Shown piece by piece: positions 1-5,132 of a DNA stretch of 5,132 nt. The notes below the pieces were generated by a model. It saw nothing but the letters and a program-made list of their open reading frames with translations. It did not search any database and had not been told where the DNA came from. The stretch's first letter is position 1. The number at the start of each line of letters is the position of its first letter. The DNA comes from an uncultured Clostridia bacterium. GTDB lineage: Bacteria; Bacillota; Clostridia; Oscillospirales; Acutalibacteraceae. The stretch lies in NCBI GenBank assembly GCA_947174455.1, contig CAMWIZ010000091.1, positions 1-5,132 of the forward strand. Reading direction: 5' to 3'. A program made the translations under genes and the position numbers.

Positions 1-73
1 TCTGTCTTTTTTCATTTTACGCCGTTTTTACTATTTTACTTTGTAATTTTTTTAACAGTCGTAAGTTACTCTA
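1..73. other. A+T-rich non-coding end downstream of argF
   Basis: This stretch follows the argF stop codon on the minus strand. Read on that strand it is A-rich, with no GC-rich stem followed by a T run, so I see no intrinsic terminator for argF here. A minus-strand ATG at 13-15 opens a frame reading M-K-K-D-R before the window ends. It has no convincing ribosome binding site, so it is only a faint hint of a following gene. Confidence 0.5.
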
Positions 74-979
74 TCATCTCATCAAGTAAACCATAACTGC
101 TTTTTGTGCGTGAAGTCTGTTTTCTGCTTCCTCAAAGATTTCATCAGCATGGGACTCAAACACCTCTGCTGTAATTTCCTCTCCCCTGTGGGCAGGCAGA
201 CAATGAAGTACCAAAGCATCGCTCTTTGCAAGTGACATAAGCTCATCATTTATCTGATATCCCTCAAAGGCTTCTTTTCTCTGCTGTGCCTCTTCCTCTT
301 GTCCCATAGATGCCCACACGTCTGTGATTACAACATCACTGTCAACAACGGCATCCTTTGGGTTCCTGAACATCTTAAATTTGTCACCGTACTCCTTTGC
401 AAAGTCGAGAACTGTGCTGTCAGGCTCATAGTTTTCGGGGCAAGCAACAGATATTGACATACCGGACTTTAAAGCACCGACAATAAGTGAATTCATCATA
501 TTGTTGCCGTCACCGATGAAACTCATCTTCAAGCCGTCAAGTCTGCCCTTTCTCTCTCTTACAGTCATAAGGTCTGCAAGCACCTGACAAGGATGGCAGA
601 AATCTGTAAGTCCGTTAATTATCGGAATGGAACCGTACTCTGCAAGGGCCTCAACCTCTTTCTGCTCAAAGGTTCTTATCATAATACCGTCAAGGTAACG
701 TGACAAAACTCTTGCTGTATCCTCCACAGGCTCGCCTCTGCCAATCTGCATATCGTTACCCGAAAGGAACAGAGCCTTACCACCAAGCTGGAACATACCA
801 ACCTCAAATGAAACTCTTGTTCTTGTACTTGCCTTTTGAAAAATCATACCGAGTGTCTTATTTTCAAGGTACTTCTTTGCAATACCGTGTTTCTGCTCAT
901 ATTTAAGCTGGTCGGCAAGGTTGAGTACTTCGTTGATATCCTCGCTTGTCCAGTCGAGGAGCTTTAATAAATGCTTCAT
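74..979 (-). CDS. argF: Ornithine carbamoyltransferase (anabolic, arginine biosynthesis)
   Basis: This cytosolic enzyme joins carbamoyl phosphate and ornithine to give citrulline and phosphate. The 301-residue product has the usual family length and an intact set of motifs: STRTR at residues 51-55 (carbamoyl-phosphate binding), HPCQ at 129-132, FIGDGNNM at 154-161, DVWASMG at 220-226 (the ornithine-side loop) and HCLPAHRGEE at 259-268 with the catalytic cysteine at 260. Residues NRLHAQKA near 287-294 complete the C-terminal domain. The HPCQ and HCLPAHRGEE forms separate it from aspartate carbamoyltransferase. I chose the ATG at 979 because GAAAGGA lies 9 nt upstream and the next residues (MKHLLKLLDW) match the family N-terminus. 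The frame stays open to an ATG at 1021, but the 14 extra residues (MRSCPNHT...) look non-native and contain the binding site itself. It lies 202 bp downstream of the argD-bearing gene on the same strand. It could be anabolic or, less likely, catabolic; the argD neighbour favours synthesis. Confidence 0.97.
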   Translation of the reverse strand: MKHLLKLLDWTSEDINEVLNLADQLKYEQKHGIAKKYLENKTLGMIFQKASTRTRVSFEVGMFQLGGKALFLSGNDMQIGRGEPVEDTARVLSRYLDGIMIRTFEQKEVEALAEYGSIPIINGLTDFCHPCQVLADLMTVRERKGRLDGLKMSFIGDGNNMMNSLIVGALKSGMSISVACPENYEPDSTVLDFAKEYGDKFKMFRNPKDAVVDSDVVITDVWASMGQEEEAQQRKEAFEGYQINDELMSLAKSDALVLHCLPAHRGEEITAEVFESHADEIFEEAENRLHAQKAVMVYLMR

Positions 980-988
980 TTTATACAA

Positions 989-995
989 TCCTTTC
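989..995 (-). promoter_or_regulatory. Ribosome binding site of argF
   Basis: The minus strand reads GAAAGGA, then nine bases (TTGTATAAA), then the ATG at 979. This spacing decides the argF start in favour of 979. The alternative ATG at 1021 has only an unremarkable A-rich leader. Confidence 0.85.
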
Positions 996-1050
996 ATAGT
1001 ATGATTCGGACAGGACCGCATATTATCATTCTTCGGAATATACGTACCTT

Positions 1051-1080
1051 ATTCTAATCTCTCTCGTAATACTGCAACAA
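1051..1080 (-). promoter_or_regulatory. Possible sigma-A promoter for argF
   Basis: The minus strand has TTGTTG at 1075-1080, an 18-bp spacer, then TAGAAT at 1051-1056, which matches five of six bases of the -10 consensus. The -35 box matches only the first three bases. Transcription would begin around 1045 and leave a leader of about 65 nt before argF. It is a weak candidate; argF may instead be read through from the upstream gene. Confidence 0.3.
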
Positions 1081-1135
1081 ATCTTCCTATTGCTTTTTGT
1101 CTGCATGACTGCGGTGCAGTATACTGAACCTTACT

Positions 1136-1159
1136 GCATAAATCACGATGCGATTATGC
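1136..1159. repeat. Imperfect stem-loop after the argD stop
   Basis: On the minus strand GCATAA plus TCGC pairs with GTGA plus TTATGC around a three-base ATC loop, with one bulged T and one G-T wobble. It begins about 22 nt after the stop codon of the long gene. No run of T follows, so it is not a standard intrinsic terminator. It could stabilise the message end or be part of a repeat element. Confidence 0.4.
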
Positions 1160-1181
1160 GGTACTGCCCTATCATAAAATA

Positions 1182-2360
1182 TTACATGGTTCCCTTAATT
1201 GCTTCTGCCAAAATAGCAAGTCCCTCATCAATATCTATATAATCAATATTGAGCGGCGGCAAAAGTCTTATTAAATTCTTTGCGGTAAGTACAAGCAATC
1301 CAAGCTCTGCACACTTGCTTTGTACTTCTGCGGCATTGTTATTATCAAGCTCTATGCCAATCATCAAGCCCATGCCACGAACGCTCTTTACTCCATCCAT
1401 AGCTAAGACTGCCTCTCTAATATATTCGCCCTTTTCGCTTACTTCGTCAAGGAACCTTTCATCAGAAATTGTTTCAATTATGTGCAAAGAACCTGCACAA
1501 GCAACAGGGTTGCCGCCAAATGTTGTACCATTTGTACCACAGGTCAATACGTCCTGCAAGCTTTCCGTACACATACAAGCCGAAAGCGGAAGTCCGCCGC
1601 CAAGACCCTTCGCAGAAGTAATAATATCAGGCTGAATGCCGTAATTTTCATAACAGTACAGCTTGCCTGTTCTGCCGACGCCTGTTTGAACTTCATCAAC
1701 TATCAGCAGAATATCCTTTTCCCTGCAAAGCTGTGCAAGCTCTGTGACAAACTGCTTATCAAGCGGCATTACTCCGCCCTCACCCTGTACAAGCTCAATC
1801 ATAACGGCACAGGTTTTGTCACTTAGCTTACTCTCAACAGAGGAAATATCATTCGCTTTTGCATAGCTGAATCCCTCGGTAAACGGAGCAAAATGCTTAT
1901 GGAAAACGTCCTGACCGGTTGCGGCAAGAGTTGTAATCGTTCTGCCGTGGAAAGAGTTCTCAAGCGTCACAATTTGGTTACGCTGCTCACCGTATTTGTC
2001 GCCGCTATACTTCCTTGCAAGCTTAATTGCACACTCGTTTGCTTCTGCCCCCGAATTTGCAAAGAACACTTTGTTAAAGCCTGTCTTCATACACAGCAGC
2101 TCCGCAAGCTGAATCTGAGTTGTATTGTAGTACACATTCGACATATGCTGCATAGTTTCTATCTGCTTTTCAACAGCATCAAGCCACAAACCGTCAGAGA
2201 AGCCAAGGCAGTTTACACCTATACCAGACGTAAAATCAATGTACCTTTTGCCCTCTACGTCATAGCCGACTGAGCCGCTGCCGCTTTCAAGCACAACATT
2301 GACACGTTTGTAGGTGTGCATAAGGTTTTGCTCCTCTGTTTCCCTTACTATATCAAACAG
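1182..2360 (-). other. argD: Acetylornithine aminotransferase (ArgD) region of the fusion protein
   Basis: Residues 854-1245 (about 392) form a complete ArgD, which moves an amino group from glutamate to N-acetylglutamate semialdehyde to give N-acetylornithine. Visible motifs in order are LMHTYKR (866-872), DFTSGIGVN (895-903), NSGAEANE (955-962; PLP phosphate loop), FHGRT (990-994; the arginine contacts the substrate carboxylate), QGEGGV (1045-1050), DEVQTGVGRTG (1075-1085; Asp1075 pairs with the pyridine nitrogen), SAKGLGGG (1102-1109; Lys1104 is the PLP lysine) and GTTFGGNP (1131-1138). RGMGLMIGIE at 1181-1190 and IRLLPPL at 1217-1223 complete the C-terminal domain. No key residue is missing, so it should be active. 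Enzymes of this group can also act as succinyl-diaminopimelate or succinylornithine aminotransferases. The argF neighbour favours arginine synthesis. Confidence 0.93.
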
Positions 2361-4919
2361 AGTTATATCCTCTTCACCGTCAGTGGCTGGGTTCTCAGAT
2401 TTTTCACTGCTGTCACCGTCTGACTCTTCCTTATCAGTGCCTTCCTTTTGTTCATCCTCAACAGCAGGCATGGACTGTATTTTCATTGCTGCTAAATAAA
2501 TAATAAGCAATAGCAGTGACACACCTGCAACAAACAAGCCGTAGTAAAAACCCGGTGTGTGGTAGTCAAATCTGATTTCGCTGGTTTGATTTGCAGGGAC
2601 TTTAACCGCCATAAAGGCATAGTCCACAAGCTTTATCTCAGCTTTTTCACCGTTAACGGTAGCAGACCAGCCGTTGTCATAGGGAACAGTAAACATGACA
2701 TATTCTTCATTTTCTTCGGTGTCGATTTTAGCACTGAAGCCCTTTTTGTCACGCTCAAAGTCGTAGCAGGCTATCTTTCTTCTGTCCTCAACATTCTGAG
2801 CAAATTCCTCATCTGTATATGTCATGCTGTCAGACAAGCCCTGACCGAGATTTACCGACACCATTTCAAACATATCCTCCATATCGGAGATTATCAGGTA
2901 CTTTACCAAAGCCTTATGCTTGTTTTCAATAGGAATCTCATTGAAGCTTGACGTTGTCATAAATTCGTCAAACGTAATTCCCATGGGCAGACAATACTCG
3001 TTTTCGTAAACATTGTAGCCATTTTGCTCACCGTAGTACTTCCATCCGGGTATTGACATCTCTTTTTTATCATTTGCTGGGGAAACAGGGTTGCCTTTTT
3101 GGTCAAACAAATATTTTGTAGACAGAATAGAAAAAAGACCTGAATATTTCAAATTCCATGTTCTTGCCGTACTTGTACTGTCAAAGCCCATACCCGTAAC
3201 AAGTCGCTGAACCGATGAATTTACAGTACTGTGGAAACTGCTAACTCCGGGAATATGCATGAACATATTAAAGTTTTCGTTAACCGACAAGTAGTCGGGA
3301 TTTTCTTTAAGCTTTTCCGAAAGTTCTTCTTTATTAAATTCATTGTCAGCATAATTTGTAACTGTTACAACGTTTGAACGATAATTTTGTATATCATCAA
3401 TATCAATAGTATTCATTTTGTTTAACAAATCCTGCGAAATAAGGTTTGTTGTGTTATATCCGTCAGACTTATTTACAAGGTAACTAACTGACATACCCGC
3501 AATTACCGCAACAGATACAATAATATAGGAGCAACGGTTGAAAGCCTTACGGTTATTCCTGTAAAGAGAAATAAACAGCACTGTAATGGCTATGCCAAGC
3601 ATGGCTGTTGCAAAGAACATCCAGAAAAGGGACGTTGTACCCATAAGACCAATAGCTATTACACCCGTAGCAGGATTCTTGTCAAAGGTAAACCCTATAG
3701 CCAGGCCTACGACAAGCACTATAACAAAATTCCATCTTATCGCCTTTTTCCACTTTGTGGACGAATCCTCCAAAGCGGTCAACGAGCCTAAAATCATGAT
3801 AAGAGTCAGCATGAACATCCAGCGGAGATATCCGCTTTCGGTAAACATCTGGAACGCACTGTTAAACAGCGGTACAAAGGCAAGAACGGCACAGACCGCA
3901 TACATTGCTCTAATCCATTTATTCTTTCTCTTATTAAAGATAATGGCAAACACACCTGCCATTCCAAACAGCGGAACCCAACAGTTGAGCGATTTCCAAG
4001 AGGAATCAAACTGAGGTACATATGTACTTGAACCCGGAAGCTCAGGCGGGAAAAATAGACCTATCAGTATCTCCGCATACATTCCCACACTGTCATACAG
4101 CCAGTAGCTCCAGCCTGTCATTGAATCGCTTGAAACTCTGGAGTTTCCAAGTATGCTGTAAACAGACGGCAGCAGCAGGAAAAGCGACATTCCGACGCCA
4201 AGAACCGCCTCAAAAATAAGGAACAATGTTTCTCTGAAATTGCTTTTATAACTTTTTGATGCAAGGCGAACTATCCAGTAAACCACACAGAACACTGCCT
4301 CGGCAACAAAGAAATAGTAATTGACAACGGCACTGACCGCTACCATAACAGCAAACCCGCCACGCTTTTTGTCAATTACCGCACTGTCGAGAGCAGCAAG
4401 CAAAAGCGGGAAAAATACAAAGACGTCCATAAAATGGAAAACCAAATTATAAACTACAAAGCCTGAGAAAGCATACAGCATACCGCCGAAAACGGCATGG
4501 TTTTTGTCACGGGTATACCTTTTTAGGTATATGTACGCTGTAAGGCTGCACAGTCCGAATTTTAAAATAGTAAGCGGACCTAACAGGTAAGGTATGGCAT
4601 TGGTTGGGAACAGCAACGTCACCCAAAAGAATGGGCTGCCCAAGCTGTAATAGCTGTAGCCGCCGACAAGCGACGTACCCAAGTCTGTATACCAGTTCCA
4701 GCCAAATTCACCGTTTCTTATTGCGTCGTGCATAAGCTGGTAAAACGGTATGATCTGAATGTTAAAATCACCGTGATAGATATAAATTCCGCCGTCACGA
4801 AGCAGGAACGGAACTATAAATATAGAGGCAATTATAATTCCCCACAAAAACGCTCGCAGACCATAGCGTTTTTTCTTTTTGTTTAGGGGTTTAAGTTTTT
4901 CTACCGCCAAAATATACAT
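1182..4919 (-). CDS. Fusion protein: YfhO-family membrane protein joined to acetylornithine aminotransferase (ArgD)
   Basis: One open frame of 1245 codons encodes two unrelated parts. Residues 1-813 form a YfhO-family polytopic membrane protein: a lysine-rich cytoplasmic start, roughly 14-16 membrane segments (first at 21-40, the block ending near 481), an extracytoplasmic domain at about 482-790 and a last membrane helix at 791-813. Residues 814-853 are a hydrophilic linker, with 15 Asp/Glu among residues 821-851. Residues 854-1245 are a full-length class-III PLP aminotransferase of the ArgD type. The predicted topology puts the ArgD part in the cytosol, where arginine synthesis takes place. 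argF follows on the same strand, so the ArgD half fits its context. I know of no functional link between YfhO and arginine synthesis. No stop codon or obvious frame break separates the halves. The start is uncertain: the ATG at 4919 touches the ribosome binding site, while TTG at 4910 is well spaced. A lost stop codon, an assembly error or a genuine lineage-specific fusion all remain possible. Confidence 0.88.
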   Translation of the reverse strand: MYILAVEKLKPLNKKKKRYGLRAFLWGIIIASIFIVPFLLRDGGIYIYHGDFNIQIIPFYQLMHDAIRNGEFGWNWYTDLGTSLVGGYSYYSLGSPFFWVTLLFPTNAIPYLLGPLTILKFGLCSLTAYIYLKRYTRDKNHAVFGGMLYAFSGFVVYNLVFHFMDVFVFFPLLLAALDSAVIDKKRGGFAVMVAVSAVVNYYFFVAEAVFCVVYWIVRLASKSYKSNFRETLFLIFEAVLGVGMSLFLLLPSVYSILGNSRVSSDSMTGWSYWLYDSVGMYAEILIGLFFPPELPGSSTYVPQFDSSWKSLNCWVPLFGMAGVFAIIFNKRKNKWIRAMYAVCAVLAFVPLFNSAFQMFTESGYLRWMFMLTLIMILGSLTALEDSSTKWKKAIRWNFVIVLVVGLAIGFTFDKNPATGVIAIGLMGTTSLFWMFFATAMLGIAITVLFISLYRNNRKAFNRCSYIIVSVAVIAGMSVSYLVNKSDGYNTTNLISQDLLNKMNTIDIDDIQNYRSNVVTVTNYADNEFNKEELSEKLKENPDYLSVNENFNMFMHIPGVSSFHSTVNSSVQRLVTGMGFDSTSTARTWNLKYSGLFSILSTKYLFDQKGNPVSPANDKKEMSIPGWKYYGEQNGYNVYENEYCLPMGITFDEFMTTSSFNEIPIENKHKALVKYLIISDMEDMFEMVSVNLGQGLSDSMTYTDEEFAQNVEDRRKIACYDFERDKKGFSAKIDTEENEEYVMFTVPYDNGWSATVNGEKAEIKLVDYAFMAVKVPANQTSEIRFDYHTPGFYYGLFVAGVSLLLLIIYLAAMKIQSMPAVEDEQKEGTDKEESDGDSSEKSENPATDGEEDITLFDIVRETEEQNLMHTYKRVNVVLESGSGSVGYDVEGKRYIDFTSGIGVNCLGFSDGLWLDAVEKQIETMQHMSNVYYNTTQIQLAELLCMKTGFNKVFFANSGAEANECAIKLARKYSGDKYGEQRNQIVTLENSFHGRTITTLAATGQDVFHKHFAPFTEGFSYAKANDISSVESKLSDKTCAVMIELVQGEGGVMPLDKQFVTELAQLCREKDILLIVDEVQTGVGRTGKLYCYENYGIQPDIITSAKGLGGGLPLSACMCTESLQDVLTCGTNGTTFGGNPVACAGSLHIIETISDERFLDEVSEKGEYIREAVLAMDGVKSVRGMGLMIGIELDNNNAAEVQSKCAELGLLVLTAKNLIRLLPPLNIDYIDIDEGLAILAEAIKGTM
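2319..2337 (-). promoter_or_regulatory. Candidate internal ribosome binding site and ATG for free ArgD
   Basis: The minus strand carries AGAGGAG at 2331-2337, nine bases, then an in-frame ATG at 2319-2321 (Met867). This would give a 379-residue ArgD starting MHTYKRV. Some natural ArgD proteins, such as the Thermotoga maritima enzyme as I recall it, begin only a few residues before this point, so the product could be functional. The bases also encode Thr-Glu-Glu, so the match could be chance. Confidence 0.4.
2361..2480 (-). other. Acidic linker between the YfhO and ArgD parts
   Basis: Residues 814-853 join the last membrane helix to the aminotransferase. Residues 821-851 hold 15 Asp/Glu and only three Lys, plus Ser, Gly and Pro, and no hydrophobic stretch. 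This composition suggests a disordered cytosolic tether. It could equally be the former free C-terminal tail of a YfhO protein that became a linker when the stop codon was lost. Confidence 0.7.
2481..4919 (-). other. YfhO-like membrane region of the fusion protein
   Basis: Residues 1-813 resemble the bacterial YfhO membrane family, whose members have a GT-C glycosyltransferase-like layout. In Bacillus subtilis YfhO is tied to lipoteichoic acid glycosylation. After the first membrane helix comes a loop with G-D51-F-N-I-Q and W74/W76, where the family keeps an acidic residue facing outward, then SLGSP at 92-96. Further membrane segments fall near 113-132, 143-178, 188-217, 232-256, 279-291, 311-328, 337-353, 366-382 (with YLRW at 364-367), 395-411, 418-453 and 464-481. 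The domain at 482-790 ends with VPYDNGW at 745-751, VNG at 755-757 and YHTPG at 786-790, the typical C-terminal signature. The final helix at 791-813 would normally end the protein. The sugar donor and acceptor cannot be read from the sequence, and the topology is by eye. Confidence 0.85.
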
Positions 4920-4926
4920 CTCCTTT
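4920..4926 (-). promoter_or_regulatory. Ribosome binding site of the YfhO-ArgD gene
   Basis: The minus strand reads AAAGGAG at 4920-4926, directly touching the ATG at 4919. That leaves no spacer for ribosome placement. A TTG at 4908-4910 in the same frame lies nine bases downstream, the same gap as argF shows, and would shorten the protein by three residues to M-A-V-E-K-L. I think TTG is at least as likely as the ATG. Confidence 0.7.
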
Positions 4927-4965
4927 ATTTAAATTTTTATTTACTCATTCGTACCTATTCGGCAT

Positions 4966-4995
4966 ATTTTAATGAGTGAAATTACATTGTGTAAC
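4966..4995 (-). promoter_or_regulatory. Possible sigma-A promoter for the YfhO-ArgD gene
   Basis: The minus strand has GTTACA at 4990-4995 (four of six -35 bases), an 18-bp spacer and TAAAAT at 4966-4971 (five of six -10 bases). The start of transcription would be near 4959, giving a leader of about 40 nt before the ribosome binding site. The surrounding DNA is A+T-rich, so chance matches are common. Confidence 0.35.
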
Positions 4996-5017
4996 ACTGC
5001 TGTATGAAAAGCACATA

Positions 5018-5047
5018 TCACCACACATTGAAATCAATGTGTGGTGA
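5018..5047. repeat. Perfect 13-bp hairpin upstream of the YfhO-ArgD gene
   Basis: TCACCACACATTG at 5018-5030 pairs exactly with 5035-5047 around the loop AAAT. No T run follows on the plus strand, where the next bases are CTTAGGG. On the minus strand only a four-T run appears about seven bases later. It may be a weak terminator for a gene further right on the minus strand, or the structured flank of the repeat-like end that follows. Confidence 0.55.
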
Positions 5048-5051
5048 CTTA

Positions 5052-5132
5052 GGGCGTATCTGAAAAGTCATAGCACAACGTCTTTTTGCCCAATTTGGGT
5101 GATTTGCTTCGTCATAAATGCTCGGAATACGT
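5052..5132. mobile_element. Possible insertion-sequence or MITE terminus, cut by the window end
   Basis: From GGGCGTATCTGAAAAGTC onward the sequence looks like the terminal inverted repeat of a DDE-transposase insertion sequence or a small non-autonomous derivative. Such ends often start with GGGC or similar and carry TGAAAA. An internal CCCAATTTGGG at 5090-5100 can fold into a short stem. No coding frame is seen and the other end lies outside the window, so this call rests on recalled style alone. I cannot assign a family. Confidence 0.3.

Larger units (their letters stand above)
980..1181. other. Spacer between the argD-bearing gene and argF, rich in short inverted repeats
   Basis: This 202-bp spacer holds no convincing gene. 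It is long for two genes of one pathway on the same strand. It contains the hexamer TACTGC on the plus strand at 1070-1075, 1132-1137 and 1162-1167, its complement GCAGTA at 1116-1121, and the perfect 10-bp palindrome CAGTATACTG at 1117-1126. It also carries an imperfect stem-loop at 1136-1159 and a possible promoter at 1051-1080. It might be a small dispersed repeat or a regulatory leader for argF. I cannot tell which from one copy. Confidence 0.5.

Noticed and set aside
1..73. Intrinsic terminator after argF
   Set aside because: The T runs lie on the plus strand, not on the transcribed minus-strand message, and only a four-base stem can be drawn.
700..906. Plus-strand 68-codon frame inside argF
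   Set aside because: It runs antisense across the conserved STRTR-containing part of argF and has no domain or binding site.
980..1021. N-terminal extension of argF to the ATG at 1021
   Set aside because: The extra 14 residues do not resemble the family N-terminus, they overlap the well-placed GAAAGGA binding site, and the ATG at 1021 has no comparable site.
1130..1165. Possible ARG box (ArgR/AhrC operator) in the argD-argF spacer
   Set aside because: TGCATAA...TTATGCG has the look of paired half-sites, but the spacing between them does not fit the usual TGAATN4ATTCA-type operator and the key bases differ.
1249..4219. Plus-strand open frames of 60-142 codons and a 71-codon minus-strand frame inside the long gene
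   Set aside because: They lie wholly inside a gene with clear protein homology on the minus strand, have low-complexity Ser/Cys/His-rich translations and no recognisable domains. They are shadow frames.
1182..5132. CRISPR array, tRNA or rRNA gene, phage genes
   Set aside because: No regularly spaced repeats, cloverleaf or GTTCRANNC-type T-loop were seen, and no rRNA-like or phage-like proteins are present.

Overview
The window looks like a chromosomal piece of a low-to-moderate G+C Gram-positive anaerobe of the class Clostridia, most likely a Ruminococcus-like member of the Oscillospiraceae. This rests on recalled protein style (the ArgD segment with 'LMHTYKR' and 'SGIGVNCLG', and an anabolic ArgF with an HPCQ motif), purine-rich Shine-Dalgarno sequences, and A+T-rich intergenic DNA. 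No search was possible, so the genus is an inference.

Both genes are read from the minus strand, so transcription runs right to left. From right to left the layout is: (1) 4920-5132, non-coding, with an end that resembles an insertion-sequence or MITE terminus, a perfect 13-bp hairpin, a weak promoter candidate and a strong ribosome binding site; (2) 1182-4919, one uninterrupted 1245-codon frame that joins a YfhO-family polytopic membrane protein to a complete acetylornithine aminotransferase (ArgD) through a very acidic linker; (3) 980-1181, a 202-bp spacer rich in short inverted repeats with a candidate argF promoter; (4) 74-979, argF, ornithine carbamoyltransferase; (5) 1-73, an A+T-rich non-coding end.

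ArgD and ArgF act close together in arginine synthesis. ArgD makes N-acetylornithine, and ArgF carbamoylates ornithine to citrulline once the acetyl group is removed by an enzyme not seen here. Their adjacency fits a small arginine cluster. The membrane protein is the surprise: YfhO proteins have a GT-C-like fold and are linked to glycosylation of cell-envelope polymers, with no known tie to arginine synthesis.

The main observation is the YfhO-ArgD fusion. The junction falls where a free-standing ArgD would begin. A strong internal ribosome binding site lies 9 nt before an in-frame ATG that matches the N-terminus of short natural ArgD proteins. The locus may therefore make a membrane-tethered ArgD, a free ArgD by internal initiation, or both.
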